Assembly: GCA_050699955.1 (NCBI GenBank)
Contig: JBOHGD010000012.1
Coordinates: forward strand, 1-64,000
DNA from: GCA-003244245 sp050699955
Lineage (GTDB): Bacteria; Actinomycetota; Actinomycetes; Mycobacteriales; Pseudonocardiaceae
Direction of reading: 5' to 3'
DNA: 64,000 nt
Shown here: positions 52,972-61,611 of the stretch, in pieces
Numbering within the stretch: position 1 is the first letter of the stretch
Layout: every line of letters starts with the position of its first letter
The notes under the pieces: model-generated
The model's input: only the letters and a program-made list of their open reading frames with translations
Databases searched by the model: none
What the model was told of the DNA's origin: nothing
Program-made: the position numbers and the translations under genes

Positions 52972-52985
52972 CTACAACCTGTAGG
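52971..52985. promoter_or_regulatory. BlaI-like dyad CCTACA-ACC-TGTAGG between divergent genes
   Basis: A perfect 6-bp dyad with a 3-bp spacer, touching the deacetylase start codon on one side and lying 12 bp from the DMT transporter start on the other. It could control both genes. It shares the CTACA-N3-TGTAG core with 51013-51025. Confidence 0.65.
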
Positions 52986-52997
52986 GTTTCCTATGTT

Positions 52998-54038
52998 GTG
53001 ACTTTTTCCATGCTGTTGACACTGCTGGCTGCGGTGTGCTTCGGGGTCTCCTCGGTGCTTCAGCATCACGGTGCGAATCGGGTGCGCCGCCGCTTCCCAC
53101 TGCATCCCGGGCTGCTCGTCGACCTCGCACGCCAGCCGTTGTGGCTCGTGGGCATCGTCGCCGATATCGCCGGGGTGTCGCTGCACCTGGTGGCAGTCAA
53201 CGTCGGGGAGCTGTCGGTAGTGCAGCCCCTGCTCACGGTGGGCTTGGTGGTCGCGCTGCCGCTGCAGGCCTTCCTCGGCCGCCCGCCGAGCCGCAGGTCG
53301 TTGCTGGCTGCCGTGCTGATCGTGCTCGGGCTGGCCGTCTTCCTGGCGGTCCGGCCGGCGGCGGTAGCCGTGGGCCCCCATACCTTCCACGACTGGGTGC
53401 CTGCGTTGGTGCTGGTCGGGGCGGTGGCTCTGGTCGCAGCGGGTGTCGCGCTCACCCGACACGGCCGGGTGCGGGCCTTCGGCCTCGGTGCGGCGGCCGG
53501 GGCGCTCTTCGCCTTGTCCGCCGCCCTGGTCAAGACCTGGGGCTCGCTGCTGGCCGCCGGCGGCCTCACCGGGCTGGCAGTGAGCTGGCAGCTGTGGGCG
53601 GCGCTGGGCTGCGGACTGCTGGGGGCCCTGCTGAGCCAGGCGGCGTTCCAGGCCGGGTCACTCGGCCTCCCGCTCGCGGCGATGATGGTCACCGACCCCG
53701 TCGTCGGCGTCAGCCTCGGCGTCGCCGTGTACGGCGAGCCGTTCTCCACCGGGCCCCTTGCCGTGGTGCAGGCCGCCGGTTTAGCGCTGACCCTGGCCGG
53801 GGTCTGGCTGCTCGCCACAGCCGAGTCACGCACCGACTCCGCAAGAGCATCCGCCGGCAGAGTCAGTGGTGAGGCGGAGATGAACGGCGCGAAACCCCAC
53901 CGAGCATTGCAGCCGGGCTACCCCACCCGACCACAACGACCTCGCCCAGATCGATGGCTGCCCGCCAGCCGATCCCGATGGCTGCCCGCCTACCGGTCCG
54001 CTGAGCTGACCGGTAGGGGAAGGCGCAAGTCAAGCTGA
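52998..54038 (+). CDS. DMT-family membrane transporter
   Basis: 346 aa. Nine to ten hydrophobic helices in two repeated halves: LLTLLAAVCFGVSSVLQHHGANR at the start (EamA/NIPA-like), and GLPLAAMMVTDPVVGVSLGVAVYGEPFSTGPLAV near the end, matching the second EamA signature. The C-terminal 60 residues are basic and Pro-rich, outside the family core. The GTG at 52998 is very close to the dyad at 52971, so transcription may be leaderless. Substrate unknown. Confidence 0.88.
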   Translation: MTFSMLLTLLAAVCFGVSSVLQHHGANRVRRRFPLHPGLLVDLARQPLWLVGIVADIAGVSLHLVAVNVGELSVVQPLLTVGLVVALPLQAFLGRPPSRRSLLAAVLIVLGLAVFLAVRPAAVAVGPHTFHDWVPALVLVGAVALVAAGVALTRHGRVRAFGLGAAAGALFALSAALVKTWGSLLAAGGLTGLAVSWQLWAALGCGLLGALLSQAAFQAGSLGLPLAAMMVTDPVVGVSLGVAVYGEPFSTGPLAVVQAAGLALTLAGVWLLATAESRTDSARASAGRVSGEAEMNGAKPHRALQPGYPTRPQRPRPDRWLPASRSRWLPAYRSAELTGRGRRKSS

Positions 54039-54124
54039 GGGGAAGCCGAGACCTACATCGGCACCCGTCCGCCGGCTGGAGGCGCAGGGGCGGGGGTCTG
54101 AGTCCTATCCGCCGAGCCGCCGTC

Positions 54125-55477
54125 CTACCCCGAGTCCACCGCGCGGCTGGTCTCCAGGACCGCGAGGTCGGCGGCTGCCCGACCGGCGTGCCAGCCGGCG
54201 GCGTTTCCGACGCTGAACGAGCGGGACACCGATCCCGGGAACATCGACTCGAGCAGTTCGTCCACCACTCGCTCCCGGGCCGCCAGCACCGGCAACAGCC
54301 GGGCCGGATCGGACACCGCGGCAGCACCCACGTCCCGCGCGGTGGTCAGCCGTTCCCGGATCCGGGTCGCGTAGGCGACCAGGAACGACTGGCGAAACGA
54401 GCGGGTACGAGATTGCCCGGAGCGGCTGGTCCGGGGACCGGCGGCCACCAGTGCCCTGGTCGCCTGCACCAGCAGCGATGTGGTGAGCAACTCGACGACG
54501 TCCAGGTCGACCTCGTCACCGAGCACGGTGGTGAACCCGAGCTTCTCCGCGAGCACCGTGCGGCATCGGTTCGCCTCGGCCACCGCGTCCACCAGCAGCG
54601 CCTTGGCCGCCACGTAGGGACTGTCCAGCCACAGCCTGCGGGCCGCGGCGGGAGGCGGCCCTGACCCGAGATCGGTCTCCGCGACGATCCGCTCCAGGCA
54701 GTAACGGCTCATCAGCTCCTGTGCCTTCGCCGACAGCGCCTCGGCCTCGTCGGGGAAGGTCGTCGACTCCGCCTTCGCCAGCAGCCCCCGCACCCTGGCC
54801 AGCATCTTCTGATCGACGCCGCGGCGCGAGGACCAGCCGGCCGCAGACCCCGGTGGCGGCACGATCGTCGGCAACCGGGGCAGCGCCAGCAGCAGGGCCA
54901 GCACCGTGATCACCGTCGCCAGAGCGTCAGCCCGACCACGCCGGTGGCGGCGGGCCCACTGCGCCAGATGTCCCCGACCTGGCTCCCACCACGGTACGGC
55001 CCCGATCTGATGTAGCTGGGTGCGCCAGCGCTCGTGCACCCCCGCCGTGTGCCGCTGCGACTCGTAGGCGATCGCGTCGACCAGGTAGCCGGACTCCAGC
55101 GCGTCCAGCCGCCTGCGAGCTATCTGGTGCAGGTCATCGGGCGACCAGCCGTGCATCCAGGCCGCCTCGACCAGCGGAGCCACGGCACCCTGGGCCGCCG
55201 CCTCGATCAATGCGGGCCGGTCGGCGAATCGCTCCGCCAGCACGGCGCCGGTGCGCGCAGCGACGTCCGGATCGCCGCTGCGGTGCTCCCGGGCAGCGTT
55301 GAGCAGCACGGTCGAGATCATGTCTGGTGAGCAGCGCGGCTCACCGGCCGATCCACCCGAACCCGATCCACCCGGACCCGATCCACCCGAACCCGGGCCG
55401 GTGAAGCTGCGGCGACGCGCCCGCCTTCGCACCGCCGCGGCAGCTCGTCGTCGATCCGGTTTCCGCTGTGCCATCAC
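54125..55477 (-). CDS. DUF2786-domain protein
   Basis: 450 aa. The N terminus is Arg-rich with a Gly-Ser linker (GPGSGGSGPGGSGSGGS). The DUF2786 motif is KMLARVRGLLAKAESTTFPDEAEALSAKAQELMSRY (about residues 225-260), followed by a helical region. One hydrophobic stretch (ALATVITVLALLLALPRL) precedes the domain. DUF2786 proteins have no proven function. GTG 55477 and ATG 55474 are adjacent starts. Confidence 0.88.
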   Translation of the reverse strand: MMAQRKPDRRRAAAAVRRRARRRSFTGPGSGGSGPGGSGSGGSAGEPRCSPDMISTVLLNAAREHRSGDPDVAARTGAVLAERFADRPALIEAAAQGAVAPLVEAAWMHGWSPDDLHQIARRRLDALESGYLVDAIAYESQRHTAGVHERWRTQLHQIGAVPWWEPGRGHLAQWARRHRRGRADALATVITVLALLLALPRLPTIVPPPGSAAGWSSRRGVDQKMLARVRGLLAKAESTTFPDEAEALSAKAQELMSRYCLERIVAETDLGSGPPPAAARRLWLDSPYVAAKALLVDAVAEANRCRTVLAEKLGFTTVLGDEVDLDVVELLTTSLLVQATRALVAAGPRTSRSGQSRTRSFRQSFLVAYATRIRERLTTARDVGAAAVSDPARLLPVLAARERVVDELLESMFPGSVSRSFSVGNAAGWHAGRAAADLAVLETSRAVDSG

Positions 55478-55646
55478 ACCGTCCTCTCACCTGGTCGCCT
55501 GCATCGTCCGCAGTATGGGACCGCACCCCGACATTCCCGTCGACCGCAACACTCCACCGATCAGGACATTGGGTGGAAAACCCACGCACACGGTCTCGCG
55601 TGCCTACGCTGACGAACGATTGGAGCGCACGCCCGAGGAGGAGTCG

Positions 55647-56837
55647 ATGAGTGGCACCGTGACGGCCGACGACCTGCACAGTCGGGTCGCCGACCTACTA
55701 GCGGCGCACGACCCGGCCAAGGTCGACCGGGAGAAGTTCCTGCGAGTGCGATTCGACGCCGGCCTCGCCTGGGTGCACTACCCCGCGGGGCTGGGCGGGT
55801 TGGATGCGCCCCGGGCACTGCAGCAGGTCGTGGACGACGAGCTGGCTCAATCAGGCGCCCCGGACAACAACCCTCGGTTGAACCTCATCGGCCTCGGGAT
55901 GGCCGGACCGACGATTCTGCGGTTCGGAACCCCCGAACAACAGCAGCGCCTCCTGCGCCCGCTGTGGACGGGGGAGGAGATCTGGTGCCAGCTGTTCAGT
56001 GAACCCGGTGCGGGTTCCGATCTCGCGGCACTGTCCACCCGTGCGGTGCGCGACGGGGACTGCTGGGTGGTGGATGGGCAGAAGGTATGGACCTCGATGG
56101 CGCATCGGGCCCGCTGGGGCCTGCTGGTCGCCCGCACCGATCCGAACGTGCCCAAGCACAGCGGGCTGACCTACTTCATCCTCGATATGGATCAGCCCGG
56201 TGTCGAGGTGCGCCCGCTGCGGCAGATCACCGGTGAGGCCGAGTTCAACGAGGTCTTCCTCACCGGCGCCCGGATTCCCGATTCCGATCGGCTGGGCGAC
56301 GTGGGAGACGGCTGGCGGGTCGCGCTCACCACACTGATGAACGAGCGGGTGGCCATCGGTGGCGCGGCCGTCCCCCGGGAGTCGGGCGTGCTGGGGCTGG
56401 TCGCCCGCACCTGGCGGGAACACCCTGAGCTGCGCAGCCCGGGCCTGCACGACCGGCTGCTCCGGCTGTGGGTGGCCGCGGAAGGGGCCCGGCTCACCGC
56501 GGAACGGTCTCGCCAGCAACTGGCGGTCGGTAGCCCGGGACCGGAGGGCTCAGCGTCCAAGCTGGCTTTTGCCAGCCTGAACCAGGCCGTCTCGGGGCTG
56601 GAGATGGAACTGCTCGGCGAACAGGCCCTGCGCTACGACGACTGGACGGCGCGCCGCCCAGCTGAGGCGGACTTCCTCGGCCGCGGCCCCGGCTACCGCT
56701 ACCTGCGGGCCAAGGGAAACTCCATCGAGGGTGGCACCTCAGAGGTGCTACGCAACATCATCGCCGAACGGGTCCTCGGGCTACCCCTCGAACCTCGGGC
56801 CGACAAGGACCTGCCGTGGAAGGAACTGCCCCGATGA
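55647..56837 (+). CDS. Acyl-CoA dehydrogenase subunit (alpha type)
   Basis: 396 aa. LFSEPGAGSDLAALSTRAVRDGDCWVVDGQKVWTS is the FAD/substrate strand of ACADs. The C terminus YLRAKGNSIEGGTSEVLRNIIAERVLGLP contains the EGGTSE flavin-binding loop. The catalytic Glu at the position used by medium-chain ACADs is not evident here; it is found in the next gene. This split is typical of actinobacterial heteromeric FadE pairs acting on sterol side chains or similar acyl-CoAs. ATG 55647 follows GAGGAGGAG. Confidence 0.92.
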   Translation: MSGTVTADDLHSRVADLLAAHDPAKVDREKFLRVRFDAGLAWVHYPAGLGGLDAPRALQQVVDDELAQSGAPDNNPRLNLIGLGMAGPTILRFGTPEQQQRLLRPLWTGEEIWCQLFSEPGAGSDLAALSTRAVRDGDCWVVDGQKVWTSMAHRARWGLLVARTDPNVPKHSGLTYFILDMDQPGVEVRPLRQITGEAEFNEVFLTGARIPDSDRLGDVGDGWRVALTTLMNERVAIGGAAVPRESGVLGLVARTWREHPELRSPGLHDRLLRLWVAAEGARLTAERSRQQLAVGSPGPEGSASKLAFASLNQAVSGLEMELLGEQALRYDDWTARRPAEADFLGRGPGYRYLRAKGNSIEGGTSEVLRNIIAERVLGLPLEPRADKDLPWKELPR

Positions 56838-57958
56838 ACCGGCCGACGACCCAGCGAGACCTGCTCTACAGCGGCGTCGAGGAGGACCTGCGCGGCAGCG
56901 TCCGCAAACTACTCAGCGACCACAGCGGGCCGGCGGCCGTGCTGGCCCGGTGCGAGTCCGCCGAGCCCTACGACCTGCGACTTTGGCAACGGATGGTCGT
57001 CGAGCTGGGGTTGGCCGGGCTACTGGTGCCCGAGAGGCTCGGCGGTGCCGGTGCCGGCACCCGCGAAACGGCGGTGGTGGCCGAGGAGCTGGGTCGCTCG
57101 GTGGCACCGGTGCCGTTCTTGGGCAGCGCGGTGCTGGCCACCTCCGCCTTGCTGGCCTGCCCCGAGCCGGGCCCCCTGCTCCCGGCGCTGGCCGCGGGCG
57201 CCCGCACCGCGACGCTGGCCGTCCCGCTCTGCACCGCGCCGGACGCCGCTTTCCCCGCGCTGGTGCGCGCCCAGGATGGGGCGCTACACGGGCGGGTGAC
57301 CAGCGTGGTCGATCTCGATGTCGCCGACGCGGTGCTGGTACCCGCGCAGGACGGCGAAGGCCCCGCGCTTTATGCGGTGCAGCTGCCGACCGGCGGTGCG
57401 CGGCTGGATCCGGTGATCCCCCTGGACCTGACCAGGCGAATCACTGATCTGACCCTGGATGGCGTGCCGGCCCGGCGGGTCGCGGCCGGCCCCGATGCGG
57501 TGGCCGCGCTGCGAACGGCGCTGACCGTCGGAGCAGGCGTGCTTGCCTCCGAACAGCTCGGGCTGGCCCAGTGGTGTCTGGAGACCTCGGTGGACTTCAC
57601 TCGCACCCGCTACCAGTTCGGTCGCCCGATCGGCTCGTTCCAGGCACTCAAGCACCGGATGGCCGATGTGTGGGCGGAAGTCACCAGCGCCCGAGCCGTG
57701 GCCCGGGCCGCGGCTGACGCACTGGCCACCGGCGACGAGGACGCCCCACTGCTCGTCGCGGTCGCCGGCGCGCACTGCTCGGATGTCGCCGTACACGCTG
57801 CCGAGGAGTGCCTGCAATTACACGGCGGGATCGGGATGACCTGGGAGCACCCCGTGCACCTGTATCTGGCCCGGGCGAAGACCTCGCAGATCGCGCTGGG
57901 CACTCCCGATCGACACCGCGCCACGCTCTCCACCCTGGTCGACCTGCCCGGCGCGTAG
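56834..57958 (+). CDS. Acyl-CoA dehydrogenase subunit (beta type)
   Basis: 374 aa, shorter and more divergent. LGLAGLLVPERLGGAGAG and the central barrel are ACAD-like. LQLHGGIGMTWEHPVHLYLARAKTSQ carries the catalytic Glu (TWEH) that is lacking in the partner. The FAD-binding CSQxGxG-like strand is poorly preserved, as expected if the flavin is shared across subunits. It overlaps the first subunit by 4 bp; together they form an alpha2beta2-type enzyme. The substrate is not identifiable from context. Confidence 0.92.
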   Translation: MNRPTTQRDLLYSGVEEDLRGSVRKLLSDHSGPAAVLARCESAEPYDLRLWQRMVVELGLAGLLVPERLGGAGAGTRETAVVAEELGRSVAPVPFLGSAVLATSALLACPEPGPLLPALAAGARTATLAVPLCTAPDAAFPALVRAQDGALHGRVTSVVDLDVADAVLVPAQDGEGPALYAVQLPTGGARLDPVIPLDLTRRITDLTLDGVPARRVAAGPDAVAALRTALTVGAGVLASEQLGLAQWCLETSVDFTRTRYQFGRPIGSFQALKHRMADVWAEVTSARAVARAAADALATGDEDAPLLVAVAGAHCSDVAVHAAEECLQLHGGIGMTWEHPVHLYLARAKTSQIALGTPDRHRATLSTLVDLPGA

Positions 57959-59251
57959 CCCCGCGGGTCCGTCGCCCATGCCCGGTGTGTCCTGGCGGGG
58001 CTGCTCGATGTTCCGCGCCCTGACCACGACATCACCAACCAGCACTGGAAACAGCAGCAACCCGATGGAGTAGATGAGGTAGCCGTATCGGGTCGACGGT
58101 GCGAGCAGCACCGCAACCAGGATCCCCAGTGCGATCCAGCGGGCTGCGGTGGCGGCATCCTGAGGTGGTCGACGCAGTGCGCACCCACCGATGGCCAGCG
58201 CGGCACAGCTCAGCAGCACCAACGCGACGACCTGCCCGACCGGACCTGCCTGGGACAGCAGATGTCCGGGTAGCGGGCTGTCCGCAGTCAGTTTGACCGG
58301 CAGGACGCCGAGCGGTAGCTCGAGCGCGTTGACCACGAACGCCGCCGGGTCGGCCAGCACCGGCAACCCGAGCACGGGCATCAGCACCAGCACCAGGAGC
58401 CCCGTGAAACTCGCGAACGCCCGCCACCCGCCACGGGCCCGTACCAGGAGCAGCACGATTGCGACGGCCGGCCAGGCCAGCACCTTGAAACCGGCGGAGA
58501 TCCCCATCGCTACGCCGGCCCACCCGAACCGGTCCCGGTCGACAAGCACCAGACCGATCAGGACAAACCCCAGCACGGGCACATCCGTTCCACCGCTGAC
58601 CAGCTGCAACGCTATCCCTGGACTGATCACGAACAGCGTGACTGGCCAGCTGGACCGCCGGCCGAGCCACAGAAAGATCACAAAGGAGACCACCAGGAGG
58701 TAGATCCTGGGATCGGTGATCGGCGATGAGCCGAACACCGCCGATGGCATGCCGAACATCGTGAGCAACGGCAGGTAGACGTTGTAGGCGTTGACGTCTC
58801 TGCCCTGACTGGCCAGCTCGGCGTCGCTCGGGAACGGGGTGCCGACACTCAGCCAACGATCCGCGGTCTCACGCAGGATCGGGATCTCCGGATTCGCGAT
58901 GCCGTGGATGACCTGACTCATCAGCGGGATCATCACGGTGCCCGCCACCAGCAACACGCCCACCACCCACCGGCGATGGGCGAGCACCGGCAGCGACCGG
59001 CGGACCGGTAGCGCCAGCAGGACCACCGCACCAACCAGGTAGCCCACCGCTGCGTACATCGCCCACAGCTGGTGTGCGAGGTTGTGCGTGATCAGTACAT
59101 ACAGGGTCGCGAAAACCGCGAAGACCCCCAACAACGCCGACTCCCACGACCGCGGGGCCCACTCCCGCATCAGGGCGGACACCCAGGATCGAAGCAGTCC
59201 GGCGACCGGGTTCGGTCCGCACACCGAGTCTGCCGGATTCTGGTGGCGCAT
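57818..59251 (-). CDS. GT-C type membrane glycosyltransferase, 3' end antisense to fadE
   Basis: 477 aa, about 11 hydrophobic helices, with an acidic first loop (IPLMSQVIHGIANPEIPILRETADRWLSVGTPFPSDAELASQG) as in DUF2029/GT87-like mannosyltransferases. The last membrane helix ends at VLVGDVVVRARN. The final 55 or so residues are low-complexity, encoded by the 24-bp dispersed repeat and then 141 bp antisense to the ACAD gene, so the original stop seems to be lost. Starts 9 bp after the dnaB stop. Confidence 0.82.
   Translation of the reverse strand: MRHQNPADSVCGPNPVAGLLRSWVSALMREWAPRSWESALLGVFAVFATLYVLITHNLAHQLWAMYAAVGYLVGAVVLLALPVRRSLPVLAHRRWVVGVLLVAGTVMIPLMSQVIHGIANPEIPILRETADRWLSVGTPFPSDAELASQGRDVNAYNVYLPLLTMFGMPSAVFGSSPITDPRIYLLVVSFVIFLWLGRRSSWPVTLFVISPGIALQLVSGGTDVPVLGFVLIGLVLVDRDRFGWAGVAMGISAGFKVLAWPAVAIVLLLVRARGGWRAFASFTGLLVLVLMPVLGLPVLADPAAFVVNALELPLGVLPVKLTADSPLPGHLLSQAGPVGQVVALVLLSCAALAIGGCALRRPPQDAATAARWIALGILVAVLLAPSTRYGYLIYSIGLLLFPVLVGDVVVRARNIEQPRQDTPGMGDGPAGLRAGQVDQGGERGAVSIGSAQRDLRGLRPGQIQVHGVLPGHPDPAV
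57965..57988 (+). repeat. Dispersed 24-bp repeat, copy B
   Basis: Matches 26850-26873 at 23 of 24 positions and begins 6 bp after the acyl-CoA dehydrogenase stop. On the minus strand it lies in the extended 3' end of the membrane glycosyltransferase ORF (codons for DTPGMGDGP). Confidence 0.75.
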
Positions 59252-59259
59252 CGGGCCAT

Positions 59260-61611
59260 TCAGCCCTGGGCCATATCGCAGAATCGGCTGTAGTGCAGCT
59301 GATGCGCGACCGTGACCGTCGTGGTCGGGCCGTTGCGGTGCTTGGCCAGGATCAGGTCGGCCTCACCGGCACGGGGGTCGTCGCGTTCCCAGGCGTCCGG
59401 CCGGTGGATCAACATCACCATGTCGGCGTCCTGTTCCAGACTGCCGGACTCGCGAAGGTCGGCCAGCATGGGCTTCTTGTCGGTGCGCTGCTCGGGACCG
59501 CGGTTGAGCTGGGAGATCGTCACGACGGGGACCTCGAGCTCCTTGGCCAGCAGCTTGAGGTGCCGGGAGAACTCGCTGACCTCCTGCTGGCGGGACTCGA
59601 CCTTCTTACCCGATGTCATCAGCTGCATGTAGTCCACGACAATCAGTCGCAGGTCATTGCGCTGCTTGAGTCGCCGCGCCTTGGCCCGAATCTCCATCAT
59701 CGTCATGTTCGGCGAGTCATCGATGAACAGCGGTGCCTCGCTGATCTCGCCCATCCGCCGGGCCAGCCGCGTCCAGTCATCGTCGCTCATCCGTCCGGAG
59801 CGCATGTCCGACAGCCTGATCCTGGCCTCGGCGGACAGCAGCCGCATCACGATCTCGGTGCGGCTCATCTCCAATGAGAAGATCACGCTGGCCATCCCAT
59901 GCGTGACCGAGCAGGATCGCACGAAGTCGAGCCCGAGCGTCGAATTGTGGGTGGGAATCATCGACCTACCGGCTAGGTAAAGGTGATCGGTGCTGTCCAC
60001 CTGTACGCAGCGGACCGGCATGCAGGGCACCGGCCGCACGTCGATGATGTAGCGCGCACCCGACCTCACCTGCGAATACCGCTGACGTTGTCGGTGAGCC
60101 AGCCGCTTGCGCTCCAGCCGGAACACCTCATCCTCGGAACTGAACGTGATCGTGTAAGCCGTCGCGGACTTCTCGGTTCGGCCACGCACCTGCTTCGGGG
60201 AGATCCCACACCGGTAGCCGAGGCTGACCACCAACTCGTGAACATCGCGCGCGAGCGGAGCAGAGGTGACACAGAGCTGCGCAGATCCGTCGGAGGTCAC
60301 CGTGCCGTTGGTGTCGAGCAGTCCGGCGAGCAGGGCACGACGTTGCGTCTGCGAAGCCCGCAGATAGACGGCCGGGATGTGGGTGTTCCCCAACAGATTG
60401 AGCGTACGCAGCCTCGCCTGGACGGACTGGGCACACGATCCCTCGGCCTCGACATGTATCGCGATCTCGGCGTCGGCGCTGATGAGCTCTGCGGCGTGGC
60501 TGAAGCCGTCGCCAAGCCACACACCAAGGGAATAGGGGGGAACAAGGAGATCCTGCTCCGGCAGGTCAAGCGGTCGGGAATTGACCACCGCGTGATTGGG
60601 TCGCCGGTCCGCGGTGCGGCACCGAAGTGTCACCGCGATCTCCTCGGTAGTGCGCACCTCGGCGAGCGTGCTCCGGTTGGCGCCGGTTGCGGCGTGCCGC
60701 GCCGCGCGAGTCTCGGTGAACCATTGGTGCTGCCCGTCGGCAACGATGATCGAGCCGTCCGAGAACTCGACCTCGTAGCAGGGGCGCTCGCGCATCACGT
60801 CGGTCACGGCCACCGCCGTCGTCGGTCGCCCGTCCGCGCCGAGCAGCCGATCGCCCACGACCACCTCGCGCATCGTCGTCCAGCCGGTCGGCGTGGGCAG
60901 CGGGGTATCCAGCGCGAGTGCCTTCCCGATACCCGGACGCGCCGCGATGATCACCATCTGGCCCGGATGCAAGCCGTTGGTCACCGCGTCGAGATCGGCG
61001 AAGCCGGTAGGGACCCCGGCCGAGGCTCCGCCACGGGACGCAATCGCGTCGATCTCGTCCATGGTGGGCTGCAGCAGTTCCTCGAGCGCGATGTAGTCCT
61101 CGCTCATCCGCCGCTCGGTGACGTCGTAGATCGCCGCCTGCGCCCGGTCCACAACCTCGTCCACGTCGGCGCCGTCGGAGCCGTGGTATCCCAACTGCAC
61201 GATCCGAGTGCCTGCCTCGACCAGGCGGCGTAGCACCGCCTTCTCCGCGACGATCTCGGCGTAGTATCCGGCGTTCGCCGCGGTCGGCACGATCGAGATC
61301 AGCGTGTGCAGGTACGGCGCCCCGCCCACCCGGAGTAGCTCGCCGCGGCGTTCCAACTCCGCGGAGACGGTGACCGGGTCGGCCGGCTCGCCGCGCCCGT
61401 ACAGATCGAGCACACAGTCGTAGAGGGCTTGGTGAGCAGGCCGGTAGAAGTCCCCGGGCCGCAGTACCTCCACCACATCCGCGATGGCGTCCTTGGACAG
61501 CAGCATCCCGCCGAGCACTGACTGCTCAGCCGTGATGTCCTGCGGCGGCTGCCGGTCGAAGGACGGTCCACTCTCCTCGATCCGGGTACCGCGGTCGTCC
61601 ACCAGCGCCAC
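59260..61611 (-). CDS. dnaB: Replicative DNA helicase DnaB with intein
   Basis: 783 aa precursor. N-extein (1-230): DnaB N-terminal domain and linker to Walker A RPGIGK. Intein (231-556). C-extein (557-783): STLGLDFVRSCS, Walker B RLIVVDYMQLM, and the C-terminal FAKHRNGPT-like LILAKHRNGPTTTVTVAH. After splicing a 457-aa helicase with intact P-loop GIGK-STLG is formed. It unwinds DNA ahead of the fork. Starts with GTG 61611. A cluster of DnaA boxes lies in its upstream region. Confidence 0.97.
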   Translation of the reverse strand: MALVDDRGTRIEESGPSFDRQPPQDITAEQSVLGGMLLSKDAIADVVEVLRPGDFYRPAHQALYDCVLDLYGRGEPADPVTVSAELERRGELLRVGGAPYLHTLISIVPTAANAGYYAEIVAEKAVLRRLVEAGTRIVQLGYHGSDGADVDEVVDRAQAAIYDVTERRMSEDYIALEELLQPTMDEIDAIASRGGASAGVPTGFADLDAVTNGLHPGQMVIIAARPGIGKALALDTPLPTPTGWTTMREVVVGDRLLGADGRPTTAVAVTDVMRERPCYEVEFSDGSIIVADGQHQWFTETRAARHAATGANRSTLAEVRTTEEIAVTLRCRTADRRPNHAVVNSRPLDLPEQDLLVPPYSLGVWLGDGFSHAAELISADAEIAIHVEAEGSCAQSVQARLRTLNLLGNTHIPAVYLRASQTQRRALLAGLLDTNGTVTSDGSAQLCVTSAPLARDVHELVVSLGYRCGISPKQVRGRTEKSATAYTITFSSEDEVFRLERKRLAHRQRQRYSQVRSGARYIIDVRPVPCMPVRCVQVDSTDHLYLAGRSMIPTHNSTLGLDFVRSCSVTHGMASVIFSLEMSRTEIVMRLLSAEARIRLSDMRSGRMSDDDWTRLARRMGEISEAPLFIDDSPNMTMMEIRAKARRLKQRNDLRLIVVDYMQLMTSGKKVESRQQEVSEFSRHLKLLAKELEVPVVTISQLNRGPEQRTDKKPMLADLRESGSLEQDADMVMLIHRPDAWERDDPRAGEADLILAKHRNGPTTTVTVAHQLHYSRFCDMAQG
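59944..60921 (-). other. DnaB intein (326 aa, class 3-like, LAGLIDADG endonuclease)
   Basis: Inserted between GIGK and STLG of the P-loop. It begins ALALDTPLPTPTGW (Ala1, not Cys or Ser) and ends MIPTHN before Ser+1. Class 3 W-C-T residues are present: Trp in DGQHQWFTE (block B), Cys in MPVRCVQVDS (block F) and Thr in PTHN (block G). Endonuclease motifs are SLGVWLGDGF (first LAGLIDADG) and LLAGLLDTNG (second, with Asn for the last Asp). Confidence 0.93.
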
